Below, in pieces: positions 12,187-24,421 of a stretch of DNA of 64,000 nucleotides. Made by a program: the position numbers and the translations under genes. The first letter of the stretch is position 1; every line of letters begins with the position of its first letter. The stretch comes from Paracyclopina nana. Lineage: Eukaryota; Arthropoda; Copepoda; Cyclopoida; Cyclopettidae. A model generated the notes under the pieces. It saw nothing but the letters and a program-made list of their open reading frames with translations, was not told the origin of the DNA and searched no databases. The stretch covers positions 17,174,001 through 17,238,000 of the forward strand of contig JAGUCH010000001.1 in the NCBI GenBank assembly GCA_019096065.1, read 5' to 3'.

Positions 12187-13033
12187 AGTGTAGTAATTTC
12201 GCAAAAATAATATAGCCCACGTCGATGGAAAAGCCAGGATATTTTTTGCCTGGTTTTTCCAGAAAAATACCACTTACAATTACTAACCGCGGAGCATCAA
12301 TTTGCTGGAAGCTACAAAACCTCAGCTTTGCAACAACACTCATAACGAGAAAGCATAAAAACTTGGCGCCTCGAAGCCTCCATTATTATACTTGAGCAAA
12401 ATAGCTCCATTTTTTTCTTTTGTGTGCTCAGCTCTTGTTAAAACCGACTTGACTGAGAATTTCGTTCAAACTCACCAATTTTCTATGCTTGCCAAATGAA
12501 TCTCTCATAAATATGCAAGTTGACATTTACTTGGCTGCTTCTGGGAACATTCACAAATATGGCCCAGAATTCATGTGAAATTGGCTACAGAAGGCAATTG
12601 TGATCTAAAGAAAATTTCCATGATAATCTCTGATTTCCTCTGAAATTACTCGAATTTTGCCAAATGTAATGCCCATTTTTAGCAGGAAATTAGGTTTTCT
12701 GCTTACAGTCTTGATCTGGATGCTCAAAGAGAAATGAAGACTGACTGTTGCATTTTCATGAATCCAGAGCATGAACATAAAAGAAGCACATGTTAGTGTG
12801 TACTACTTGCATTTTTATCATCAGAGTTGATTGATGTTGCTTGCCAGACTATTGCTCTTTTTACCAGCAAATAATTTGGTAGCAAAAACACCAGCATCTA
12901 ATTCCTCATGCCAAAGAGCTGACATCGCTCAATTGAGGCTGATTTCATTTGAGTTATTCTCGAAAACTCAATAATATCTGAAAGTTGAACAAAGAATTGT
13001 GCAGAACTTATGCAAAAAAACCTCATCAACCTC

Positions 13034-13180
13034 GACAAAATGGCACCCTTTCAAGCCATAAAACCATATGCAATTCAATCAAATTTGCAAGCTTTTCATG
13101 GTTGAATCCAAATGTTGTCCAAAAATAATTGCTCAAAAAGCGCCATCTAACGAAAAAGTTTGTCCCTCCTCTGGCTTATA
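13034..13180 (+). mobile_element. repeat family A, copy 3 (truncated and internally deleted)
   Basis: Only the right part of the element is present (TGGCACCCTTTCAAGCCATA to GTCCCTCCTCTGGCTTATA). The block normally containing GATCAGCCAATC is missing. Confidence 0.75.
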
Positions 13181-13931
13181 TTGAATCAAGACAAAGCATA
13201 ATTTATTATTTAAAGAAAATCCGAGTGCCCTAGCTTTTGAATTAGCTATAATATTAAAATAGACCAGGAACCAGCAAGCTATCTCATATGAAAAATCATA
13301 AGAAAAAATTTATCCGAATTATTCGGTAACGATTATCAGCTCTTTATTTGTAGGCTTTACCACAATGCAAAGGAATGGATTGGTATTGAGAAAAAATCGC
13401 TCATGCGTTGTGAAATGATGAGCCTTTCATAATAGCACAACAATCATCTCGAAAAGTTGAGGGCCAAAAGTTTTTCTTCTCCAATTTGTGCGAGAAATGG
13501 GGCAAAAAGCCCTTTTAGTTAACATTGGCATGCCCGAATAAGAGACACAACCTTAAAATGCATTTCAGAATAAGGGCGACCTTTTCCCAGAATATCACGT
13601 ATTTAAACATTTTTATGAGGGCAATATTTTACTATAGCCTGCTTTTTTTAAGTGCGTGCACTTTTCGAAATTCAGCGTTATCTGGCCTGAAATTATTGGG
13701 TAGAAAGATTAGGCACGCTATTTGAGCCCTCGAGCGATGCCCGCGAATTATACTGCACTCTACAAGATTTGGATCTACAAACCGTTCAGAAAAAAGGGAA
13801 TTTTCAGCTAAAACCCTAAAAAGTATAAAATTAAATTTAAGCTCTAAAAAGTATTTTTTTTCGTTCTGCTATGTAATTTCATAATTTCATGGGGAGTAAC
13901 AAAATATAATTTCAAATAAGTATTTAGTTTT

Positions 13932-14318
13932 TTAGCCAAAGGTGTAAAGTCGCTTAATTCAGAGCGCCATCTAGCGTGGCTATTTGAGCAAGTACATTCG
14001 GCATAGCTTCGCTACATAAGCGATCAAAAATTGGCATTTGCTAGGCGTTTGGAGTACTTTTGTAAAAAACTTCACTAATGTGACATAATCTACGGATAAA
14101 ATGGCATCCGTTCAAGCCATAAAACCATGTACAAGTCAAGCAAATTTTCAAGCTTTTCATTGTCGAAACCAAATTTTTCCAGCTTGGCTCCGGTGATCAG
14201 CCAATCAAATTGCTTATCTTAATCACGTGACAAGTTTGGCGCATGACAATTTGTCAAAAAAAAATTGGCCACAAAGCGCCATCTAACGGAAAAGTTTGTC
14301 CCTCCACTGACTTATTAT
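13932..14318 (+). mobile_element. repeat family A (MITE-like), copy 4
   Basis: Nearly full-length copy, more diverged than copy 2. It begins AGCCAAAGGTGTAAAGTCGC and ends GTCCCTCCACTGACTTAT, about 370 bp upstream of the SLC4 start codon. Confidence 0.8.
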
Positions 14319-14687
14319 GCTGGAAAATCGGTGGCTCACACTGTACGTAGTTGTCTACATCTACGAAGAAAGCCGCGAAGCCGGCCATATGACTCGCGGT
14401 CGTCCCGGCACGGTTTTTATAGCGTAGCAAAGCTCACCGGCAGATTCTGGCAGTATACTCGACTACAACTGTTAACTTTGCTCCTTTGTATATTGAAGTC
14501 GTGCCAGCCGGCGGCAAGATATATACCAAACAGCCCCGGTTTTTGCTCTCAATCATCGGTGTGTTTCCCAATTTTTAAAGCAAAACCCCTCTGCAAATAC
14601 CTCGTTTTTGAGGCCAAAAGCCATGCGAAAGCCATCAGTGAATTGAAATTGGCGGATTTTTGGAGCAGCCCTCAAAAAGGCCCAACC

Positions 14688-17600
14688 ATGGAGCCTTCGA
14701 CCACGAAGCCAGACAACGTGTTTCAGTTTTCAGACAAGTAAGCTTTGAAGCTACCTAAAAAAATTCGTACTTTGTTATTAGGAAAAAAAATCAGAATTTA
14801 TGCCGGCTTATCTCGTAGTTTTTTAGCTTTATATGTATATTTTTACAGCTTAATTATGCGAGCCATAAATATTTTTGGGAGGTAGCGGCGCACAAATGCA
14901 GGAGATAAAACCTAGGATTATTTTTCTCGTGAAAACGTGGCAGCATAATTTTGTTTGAGTGCAAAACAAGAGATATACACATAGTGAGAAAGTTACTCTC
15001 GCCAGTGCAGTGTCTTTCATAGGAGCATTTGTAAGCCTAGAGTACGATAGAACAAGGTTAGAGGCGAAGGAAGGAAAGCAGCTGTTTGTGTGTCTCATTT
15101 TGAAAGGCGCGAGGAAATTCAGTACTCAAGTGAATTTCCCTCCCACGCCTGCACTTCTCATTGTCATTCACTTCCATTGTGTAAATTAATTGGCTAATTA
15201 ATTACCTAGGCCCTGGGCCATGGATTTGACCACCACAAGCAACTTTGAGGCTCCCAAGGATCCTGGTGCCTTGAAGGCCCATTCCAGCATAACTGACATT
15301 GAAATTCTGGGTAAGTGCGAGGAAATGGGCAGCTTATGGCCTGAAAAGGCTGATATGTGGCCTTTTTTCAGGACATCGGAATGTTTTTGTGGGCATCCAC
15401 GTGCCTGGCAGTGAAAGGGCTGGTGGCAAAGAGAAAACGAATGGAAGCAAAAGCAGCCGGAGTAACAATCGGTCACACCGTCGAAAAACGAGCGTCAAAG
15501 GAACGAACCCTAAAAGACCAGGTAAAATGACTGGAGCACTTTTTTTGTTTTTGCTGACTTGAGCTAAATTAACGTACTTTGACTTTACTGTTCTTGTCTG
15601 CAATCTTGAATTTGTGCAGAGAAAGCAATCGGACTAGATGCAAGAGAGGAAGAACATTCACCAAGTAAGCCATGTAGATACATAAAAAATTCACATCTTA
15701 AAAAAACATATAATATATTATAGCTAATTTTTTATGGCATTCAAATAGGCTAAGTAGCCTGAAAATATTGAGCTGACTATTTACTATTTTAAGTGGAAAA
15801 ATTATTTTTGGAAGCTAAATTATGTCTGCTAAACAGCTAAGAGATGATTTAAAATGGACTGATACGAGTAAAGGTTTTGTTGCCCGAGCCTGCGAGGGCT
15901 GTAATTTTACTAGTGTTTTTCCATTTTAACATCCAAGTAAACTGAATTATAGCGCGTGGAAATCGTCTTGCATTGTATAAAAACACTTTCAAGCTAAATA
16001 GCATGCTTACAATTAGTTGCTTGGATAAATTATGGATTGTGATAGCTAGCTTTGATTGCAGTACATGCTCTACACAAAAAAATAGGAGAACTGCATAGTG
16101 ATATAATGGCTGACCAACTCTGAAGGGAGTCGTAAATTGGCTGATGACACCAAAAAGACATGAAATGCTTATGAAAAAAAATATTTTTTGAAAAGGTTTT
16201 TCAAAGTAGAACGTAATCCCGTGTGAGTCAGAAAGTTGGGAATGTTTCAAGAATTTCACCAGTGAATTTTTATTCTAGAACAAACTGGCTATCCGGGTAA
16301 ATTATTGTTTGCCTAAAATAGACTACCGAGCCAAACTTTTTAAGGCCGGGCGCGCTATAAAAAAAACCATGTAAATTATACATTCATTTTGATTTATGCT
16401 TTCTACAAGTTAATTTCGGACGCGATTAATTAAGATTTATGCCCTTTTTGAGTCTATTCTCAGTGTTATTTTTTTATCTGCTTGGTTCGTTTTTCGGTCA
16501 TTTTTCCTTGTATGTGCTTTTGACATGATTTCTCCAATTGCCCTTTCTGGCCTTGAAAGGCCTAATTTATTCAGGAAATTGAAGGGAAACAAAATTTTCA
16601 GACCACTTAGAAAAGTGCTATTTTTTCCTCATATCATCATTCTTTAATCACAACCAATTGTTCACGATAAAAAAAACCATACCCATGAAAAAAGAAATAA
16701 TGCATATTTTTCCCATTTAGTCACCCCTCCTGCACAGAGAGTTCAGTTCATTCTTGGTGAGGATCATGATGAAAACTCCCATCAGTCTCATCCTCTGTTT
16801 TCTGAAATGGAAGAGCTCCTCTGTGACGAAGATGGAGAAATGGAATGGAAGGAAACAGCCAGGTATGCCAAAATAGCATGCAGGCTAAAAACCCATGTAT
16901 AAAGAGCGGCGGATTCAAGAAACAGCTGATATGTGAATATATGAAGGTTGGAGTTTTTCAAGACGAGCATATTTTTTTGAGGCAATTTTGGTCCAAAGTT
17001 GAGTTGAAACATGGCCGAGTTTCTTGTATGAAAGTATTATGGCCTCGTTGAATGTTCGTCAAAGAGCGCCAAAAAAAGCCTGAAGTAATTCTCAGCAAAC
17101 CAATCAAATTCCCTTTTTAGCAACTGAGATTGAGCTTTGACAAATCCGTCTTTTTTTTCTGTTGGTTTGACTGGTTTTAAATTTAAATTAGCAGGTTTTC
17201 TCGTGAGTGCAGTTGCACTCACTGCAACTCTCGTCCGTGAAGTGAAGGCTACTGAATGAAAAAGCTCCAATGGTTTTCGCGAAAAATTTCCGCCCCTCTT
17301 TATAGCAGAGAGTTTAATTAAAGCTTAAAAAGCATCCTACTTCAAATTCTTTTAAAAAGGTGGATCAAGTTTGAGGAAGATGTTGAGGAAGGTGGGAATC
17401 GTTGGTCAAAGCCCCACGTGGCCACTTTGTCACTTCACTCCTTATTCGAACTCAGAAGCATGCTTTTAAATGGCACCATTTGTCTGGACATGGCTGCCAC
17501 CAGCTTGGAAGATATCTGCGAGCTCACGCTGGATAGCATGGTCAATAGCAACATGCTGCCATTCGACAAGAAGGCTTTTGTCAAGGATGCCATTTTGAAA

Positions 17601-20600
17601 AAGCATCGCCATCAATACGAGGGAGACAAGAGCACAAACAGCCACAACATGTCGAAATTGCCGCTGATTCGCTCCTTGGCAGAAATTGGACGCAATCACT
17701 CTTCATCCAAAAGTGAGTGAATTTTAGCTGGCTGCTAATAATTTATTTTGGCTGGCATTGAAAAGCCTATGTACAAAGAGCTGACAAATTTTATTGCAAT
17801 GTTCTGATTATTTTAAAAATTCCGAATTTAATTATTGCTTGCTGAAAATGTCTGATTTTGTGCAAGTTGTGCTAAAAGATTTGTCAGTTCTTTGCTTGAA
17901 AAAAACCTAGCTTTAGAACCTTGAAAATGCGCTGTAAGCTTTAAATGCGGGCCAAAATTGATGACAAAATTAAGATGAGAAATGTTGATGATTGTGCTGA
18001 ACAAAAATCTTTGTAGCTGAAGATCATGAGCAAGAGATCCCATCAGCCTTGGCTGCAGCTTTGCCCAATTTTGTTACATTCGGCCTCATCGTGCCCGAGG
18101 GCGTTGAGCCAGCCACAATCGCTAAAATTAAGGCTGAAGTCAGCAACCCAGCGATTCCGCAATTTCAAAATAGTAAATACTGCACACAAAAAAAACTAAG
18201 CTTGGATTTTTTGCCTACCTAATACTAAAATATACCTTAGTACTTTCACGTTTGCACACATCCAAAACGATGATGAAACAGATCCTTAAAAAAATGCCTC
18301 GTAAAATAGGGCCATTTTTAACCAAAAGGCACTCGGAAAAATCCTTACGTGCAAATAAGGACCAAATTTTTTAATAGCTACTTTAGTGTCACTAATTTCT
18401 TTTATATTGCAATTTTAGGTTATGCTATATTTTTATAACGAGCATTGTAATTTAGCTGCACTTTGTAAACTAAAAAATGAATCTTTTTTTGCTTTTAAAG
18501 AGCCAATTTTTGTTAGTGTGCGCGAGGCGGCGGCGGCAAAATAACACGAACTCACGAAAACACAACAACGCAATTTTGACCGCGTTGTTGCAGGTCAAAA
18601 TGTCACAGTTAGCCAAATGGCATTTTAAGCATTTTGTGAATGCAATTTCAATACGTACTTTTGGCTGGTTGAACTTGATGCCTCATCAGGTATGCAAATT
18701 GGCATTAGAAGCCTTTCTATTTCGAGTTTCTGTCGTGAAGCTCGATGGCAGCCCTGAACTTCAAATATCTAGATGCCAAATGGAGCGTTCAGAAAAAAGA
18801 TACGGAAAAAGGCTTGAGGCTTTCCATTGGATTACATGGATGAAAAAGCAGATAATTCCACTAAGGCTAGATTATGCTTTTTGGTTTGCCTAATCGAGGT
18901 CACTTTGTGCGTTTTCATAGACTTGGATAAGTTTTTAATGTGAAAAAGTAAATGTTACCATCCGTTTACGTGAATTTTGAGGCTTTTGCAGTTTCTGCGA
19001 GATCAAAAGGAAAACTTGCATATTTGAAAAGTTCAATCTCAAAGGCGGATTCTTTTCAATTCATTTTGCAAGTTTTTTCAGCTTGAGAGCATTTTTTGCG
19101 TTTGCACTGCGAAAAATGGAATAATCAAGAATTGCCACTGTGACACAATTCCTATTTGGTAAAGTAGTATACAAATAAAAGGCTACCACTAACTTTTGTA
19201 TGGTTTCTTTTGATTGTGACCTGTTTTTAATGACTTTTTTCTTGTGTCATCATCAGGCTCGTCTCAATTTGCGGGAGGACATCATATAGCCGAATCCAGC
19301 CCAGCTGACATGAATCGAACTGGCAGCGAGGTTAACACATGCGATCAGAAAGACGGAATGTCCACCAAGGTACTTTTTAAGAAAAGAATCTTCTGTCAAT
19401 TTCAACCAACGAAATGCAATATAGGTTTTGTTCTACTTAAGCTGGCCTACAACAAATTAATTCCATAGCGAGAAAAAGCTCCTTTTGTCCTTATACTAAT
19501 TTCAAGCTTTCTAGTGAAAGGTTTCAAGCTAGCTAAGCTAGTATCTGAAAAATTTCCTTTAGGATTAAAAATGCGCTTAATTAATCAGCTAGATGGAGTA
19601 TTATTTATAGATTGAAATGCGTGACCGAACCATTTGCGCCACTCAAGAATCAAAAATGCCAAAAACGCAAACAAGCAAAAAATCCACATCTGGTATTTTT
19701 GTCCTCCTCTCCTGTGGCGCCACCTACCTTAAAAAAACGCGATTGATCTTATTGACTAAATCCAGGCCATGGGTAATGAAAAGATTCCTTTTCAGAATGC
19801 TCATTTCATGAAGAAAATTCCCAAGGGCGCGGAGGCGTCCAATATTCTGGTGGGAGAGCTCAACGCTCTGGAGAAACCCCTGTCCGCATTTATAAGGCTG
19901 AGTGAGGCGGCGGTTTTGGGCGACCTGACGGAAGTGCCGGTCCCGACCAGATTTATTTTCATACTCCTCGGGCCGTCGGGCGAGGACCGCGTGAACGTGG
20001 CGAGGTACCACGAGATTGGCAGGGCTGTGGCAACCATCATGTCAGATGAGGTGTTCCATGATGTGGCGTACAAAGCCAAAAAGCGGGAGCATTTGCTGGC
20101 GGGCATTGATGAATTTCTAGACGCTGTGACGGTGCTGCCACCTGGCGAGTGGGATCCCAACATTCGCATTGAGCCGCCCCAAAGCGTGCCCTCCCAGGAG
20201 AGCCGGAAGAATCCCAAGGCCAACAAGGAGCCCGTGGACGAGGAGGAAGAGGAGCAAAAGTTGAGGGCGGACGCGGGCTTGGTCCGCTCCGGAAGACTCT
20301 TTGGCGGCCTCATCAATGATATTAAGCGAAAAGTGCCCTGGTACTGGAGCGACTTCCGGGACGGCATTTCAGTCCAATGCTTGGCCTCCTACATCTTCAT
20401 CTACTTCGCCTGCTTGACGCCAATCGTCACCTTTGGCGGGCTCCTCGGCGATGCCACGGAAAACCGCATCGCCGCCATTGAGTCGCTCGTCTCCGGATTC
20501 GTGGTCGGAGTCATTTACGGGCTCTTCTCCGGCCAACCCCTCACCATCATGGGCTCCACGGGGCCCATTTTGGTGTTTGAGACCATCATGTACGACTTTT

Positions 20601-23600
20601 GCAAAAATCAGGGCTGGGAGTATTTGCCCTTCAGATTGTGGACGGGCGTCTGGTCGGGTGTCATTTTGCTGATTTTGGTTGCCACTGACGCCTCCGCTTT
20701 CGTGTGCTACATCACGCGATTCACGGAGGAGAATTTCGCATGCCTCATTGCTTTCATTTTCATCAAGAAAGCCTTCGAGAAAACCATGCATATCGGCGAT
20801 GAGATGCCCATCTATGAATCGCCTTGCTACTGCGAGCCTCGAAATAGCACACTGGCCGAGCTATATGGCAAATCCCCCGAATTCATAGGTAATAATATAT
20901 ACATATAATATCTATTTATACTCGAGAACATTATGTAAAACAAGCATGTAAACTCTTGGCAATCCTAAAAGCTACTTTATTTATTTAAGGATGATTTAAA
21001 ATTGATATTAAGTATAGTGCCTGCCGTCGAGGGTAAACAGCGCCCCCTATGGTTAAAATTGAGCTGGTATCAACGCAGCGGCGTAGCAAAGGGAAATCAC
21101 GTTTTTTGAGTTTTTCTTGAAACCTATGCAGCATTTTAGAAAATGATGAAAATAAACTCATTAGTATTTTTCTCAACAACAACTTTGGTGAAAAAATCTC
21201 CGATTGTGCATGGCATATTCACCCAAAAACTCAATATTCATTGGAGCTATGCTTGTGGCAAAAAGAAAATTCTGTAAAAACAGGAACATCTTCAAATGAC
21301 AGCTCATGTTTTGGTTTTATGCAGCAATATCATCAGTTTTTATATGAAAGCAATAGGAAAAGGTGCTGCATTCAGAGGTTGATTATTTCCAATGTTTCTG
21401 TTGCAGGTTTCAATGCTACGAAACCTCATAGGTACCCTTGTGAATTCACGAGTGAAGACGGGCTCACAATTCAAGGGCTGCAGTCAGTGGGCTGCCATTA
21501 CCATCCAAATGCTTTCCTCATGAGCTGTCTCCTATTTTTCGGCACATTTCTCTTGTCTTGGCACCTGAAGAAATTCAAGTTCCAAAGCTTCTTTGGCAAC
21601 ACCGCGAGGAATCTGATTTCCGACTTCGCTGTCATCATCGCCATTCTCACCATGACCTCTGTGGATTACTTTGTCCACGTGGACACGCCCAAGTTGACAG
21701 TGCCCGAAGAGTTGAGGCCCACGTGGTCTGGACGAGGCTGGATCATTTCACCCTTTGGCACCAATCCATACTACACATGCGTGCTGGCCATATTGCCAGC
21801 CATTCTGGCCACCATTTTACTTTTCATGGACCAGCAAATCACTGCTGTCATTGTCAACCGCAAGGAAAACAAGCTTATGGTAATATTCATGAATAATTGC
21901 GTAGATTGTTCGCTAGGTGGCGCTGCTATTTTAAGTTTTGTTTGTTTTGGCGGAAATATTTCCGCCGCTTACTCATGAAAAGTGCCAAATAACAGTAACA
22001 GCCCAAAAATCCAAATCTGGTATTTTCTATGGTGCCATCTTATAAATAATTGATCCAGATCCAAGATAATGCATGATATTTTTGCAGAAAGGAGGAGGCT
22101 ATCATCTTGATTTGTTCGTGGTTGCAATCCTCATTGTGATTTGCTCTCTGTTTGGACTTCCCTGGTTTGTGGCAGCTACAGTCCTCTCAATCAATCATGT
22201 GAGGTCGTTGACAAGAGAATCCGATTGCTCGGCGCCAGGAGAAAAGCCTCAGTTCTTGGGAATCAGGTACTGATCAACTTTCATCACTTTTAAAAAAGTT
22301 AAAACAATTTGCAATACTTGCCATTTTTTAGGGAGCAAAGGTTGACTCATGTGCTGATCTTCCTCACCATTGGAATCTCGGTGAAGATGAATTTCCTGCT
22401 GAAATTGATCCCAATGCCCGTCCTGTACGGAGTCTTCCTGTACATGGGCGTGGCATCCTTGAATGGCATTCAATTCTTCGATCGTATCCTGCTTTTCTTC
22501 ATGCCCAAAAAGTACCAGCCTGACGTTCCCTACTTGAGACAAGTGAAGCTGTTCAGGGTTCATATGTTCACCTGCGTCCAACTGACGTCCCTTGTTTGCC
22601 TTTGGGTGGTCAAGGATATCAAGCAGACCTCCATATTTTTCCCAATCATGCTGGTGGTCATGATGGGTGTGCGGAAATTGCTGGACTTTGTTTTCACCAG
22701 GAATGAGTTGAAGATCCTGGACGATGTTCTGCCTGAGCACAAAAGGGCTGAACGTCTCAAGGATGATGATGGCTCCAAGTCAGATGAGGCCAGCAATGAG
22801 GAGAGAAGAGGGAGCCTCAGGTATACCGATTCCGGATTAGAAGTACCTTTAGCCAATGGGAATGTGGTCAAGATACCGCTGCTGAGTGATCAAGACATCA
22901 ATATATCAGAAGAGGTGAACCGGTCCGGCGTATGGAAGAGCCTTGAGGCCAACTCGTCCAACCCGAAATTCGAGGAAAGCTCCGAGGTCACCAAGTCCTC
23001 TTCTATGTAATTGAACTTGATGTTTTAAACGGGTATACTGGTTAAAGGCTAATCAGTAAAAGGCTATTTGGTGTAAGGCTAATAGGTTAAAGGCTAATTG
23101 GTGAAAGGCCAATCGGCAAGATTGGTAAAAGGCTATATAAAAAAGGCAAATAGGAGATGTTTTTTTTGTGATATCCCTGCCAGAAATTCTGAGCCCTCAT
23201 ACGCCAAAAAACTCTCAGTGAAACTTATATGTTTTATCAACATTGAGTTTAAGTCATTATGTAACATTAACTACCTTGACACCTATTTTCCGTGTCACCT
23301 TCGATTTTTTTCAATTTTTTTACGTAGGTGGTACTGAAGGTAATGTTACATAACGACATAAACTCAACCTTGGTAAAACGAAGGAGTGCTAACTCGTTAC
23401 AATAACTTTACAAAAAAACATGGGAAAATTTCTGGTTGGGAGTGGTTGATTGGTAGACAACATATCTCAATTTTTCATTTTACAAACAAGACTTACTTGT
23501 CAAGACTTGGCTGACCAAGCTGATCAAAATTGTTAAGACTAAGCAAGATTTGATCCTTTAGCCGCCATGGAACTTCCCTAAATGTTCCTTTCCAAATCAG

Positions 23601-24316
23601 TGAAGTATTTAAAGAACAGGTAGCCACTTATATGAAGCTGAGCATGCAAGATAGCTTGACCAGGGCCATCTCTACCGAGCAATCAATCCTGACAGACAAT
23701 TCTACTTAAGAATTACAAAACTTCTGGCAGTTTGAAAGAGCTTTTGGGGATATTACTGAATCCAGACATTATAAAGATTAGTTTAGTGCATATACATATT
23801 TCAATTAACCATCAAAGTATGGTGCAGATGAGCAAACATACTTGCTAGGACCTAGCTTATTTTCAATGCTGGAACTTCAATGATCAAAATAGATGTCATT
23901 GAATATTTTTTGGCTCTTCAATCATTCCCAATTTAATCCCAATTTAGCCTTTATGTTTGGTAGCCTTTGGCCAATCTAGCCTTTGGCCAATTAGCCATTC
24001 ACCATTTAGCCTTTAACCAATTAGCCTTACACCAAATTGCCTTTAACCAGTAGAGCCGTTTTAAACAGGCAGCAATTTTAGTATATATTTCTTTAGAAAA
24101 AAGAGGAAGAAAAGGATGAGCATAGTGGATGAAGATGACGCCGAAGACACTGGAATAACAATTAAGGTGAATTATTTATGGCAATCCAACTACAACATTT
24201 TAATGATATATTTCATAATTTAGTTGGACAGCAAAAAGAGCCAGGAAACTGGCACTGGAGAGGAGATGACCAAGTTGGTGTCCAAAGGTGACTCCTCGGG
24301 CGAGTCCAATGTGTAA
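14688..24316 (+). CDS. Ndae1: SLC4-family Na+-driven bicarbonate/anion transporter, 14 exons, two possible C-termini
   Basis: Exons: 14688-14737, 15210-15310, 15372-15521, 15620-15664, 16721-16862, 17360-17712, 18017-18172, 19257-19369, 19766-20888, 21407-21879, 22088-22266 and 22332-22820, then 24097-24166 and 24224-24316 (1178 aa). Alternatively exon 12 reads on to a stop at 23010 (1187 aa). All borders are GT-AG with continuous frame. The cytoplasmic domain has [47 protein letters not shown] and [17 protein letters not shown], all hallmarks of the NBC/NDCBE/NDAE branch. The membrane domain starts near residue 570 after [12 protein letters not shown]. It has [19 protein letters not shown], the third-loop cysteines with glycosylation sites, and [20 protein letters not shown]. 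Known role: Na+-coupled bicarbonate transport at the plasma membrane for pH regulation. The insect single-copy orthologue is Ndae1; which ions this copy carries cannot be read from sequence. Confidence 0.93.
17185..17315 (-). repeat. dispersed repeat family C, copy 2
   Basis: Reverse-complement match to 5744-5867, including TTTCGCGAAAAATTTCCGCC and GAGTGCAGTTGCACTCACTG. It lies in intron 5 of the SLC4 gene. Confidence 0.75.
19640..19732 (+). repeat. dispersed repeat family B, copy 1
   Basis: Shares CAAAAATGCCAAAAA, AAATCCACATCTGGTATTTT and a terminal TGGCGCCA motif with 21912-22052 and 40975-41095. It sits in SLC4 intron 8. Confidence 0.65.
21912..22052 (+). repeat. dispersed repeat family B, copy 2
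   Basis: Located in SLC4 intron 10. It has AATCCAAATCTGGTATTTTC followed by a GGTGCCATCTT end, plus an internal hairpin (GGCGGAAATATTTCCGCC) that is a perfect palindrome. Confidence 0.65.
22821..23010 (+). CDS. Ndae1: alternative (read-through) C-terminus of the SLC4 transporter
   Basis: If the donor at 22821 (CTCAG|GTATAC) is not used, exon 12 continues in frame for 62 more residues to a TAA at 23008-23010. The tail contains [19 protein letters not shown] and GVWKSL, which resembles the [16 protein letters not shown] C-terminal segment found in SLC4 bicarbonate transporters. It therefore looks coding rather than a retained intron. It ends KSSSM. The spliced form replaces this with a Lys/Arg-rich stretch ([18 protein letters not shown]) and a different tail ending GESNV. 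Confidence 0.75.
23031..24057. mobile_element. Mutator-like (MULE-type) non-autonomous TIR transposon with 9-bp target duplication
   Basis: A 1027-bp element lies between identical 9-bp direct repeats GTTTTAAAC (23022-23030 and 24058-24066). The ends are inverted: left GGGTATACTGGTTAAAGGC, right reading inward GGCTCTACTGGTTAAAGGC. The arms continue for about 100 bp as degenerate repeats of GGTTAAAGGCTAATT. A second inverted pair lies inside (about 23231-23277 against 23335-23379, containing TTATGTAACATTA). There is no transposase ORF. A 9-bp duplication with long repetitive TIRs fits Mutator-like elements. It sits just past the alternative stop codon of SLC4, inside the intron before exon 13. 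Confidence 0.85.
24097..24316 (+). CDS. Ndae1: SLC4 exons 13-14, alternative C-terminal tail ending in a PDZ-type motif
   Basis: Exon 13 (24097-24166, acceptor TTTCTTTAG) is open in the needed frame only when joined to a donor with two overhanging bases. The internal donor at 22821 supplies exactly this. Exon 14 (24224-24316) ends with stop TAA. The tail is [17 protein letters not shown], then [15 protein letters not shown], ending ESNV. Ser-Asn-Val fits a class I PDZ ligand (S/T-x-hydrophobic), as known for some SLC4 C-termini. AATAAA lies at 24416-24421. Confidence 0.8.
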
Positions 24317-24421
24317 CATTGATGTGAAAAATGTAAAATGTTGTCAAAAAATGTACTAGGTCAAAAAAGAAGATGGTAAGCTGGAGCTAAAGAATACCTT
24401 CCAAAACAGATGAGAAATAAA

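Noticed and set aside
18477-18893. 138-aa ORF inside SLC4 intron 7
   Set aside because: No domain, and it is not needed for the SLC4 frame, since exon 7 joins exon 8 (19257) in phase. Probably chance or old repeat.
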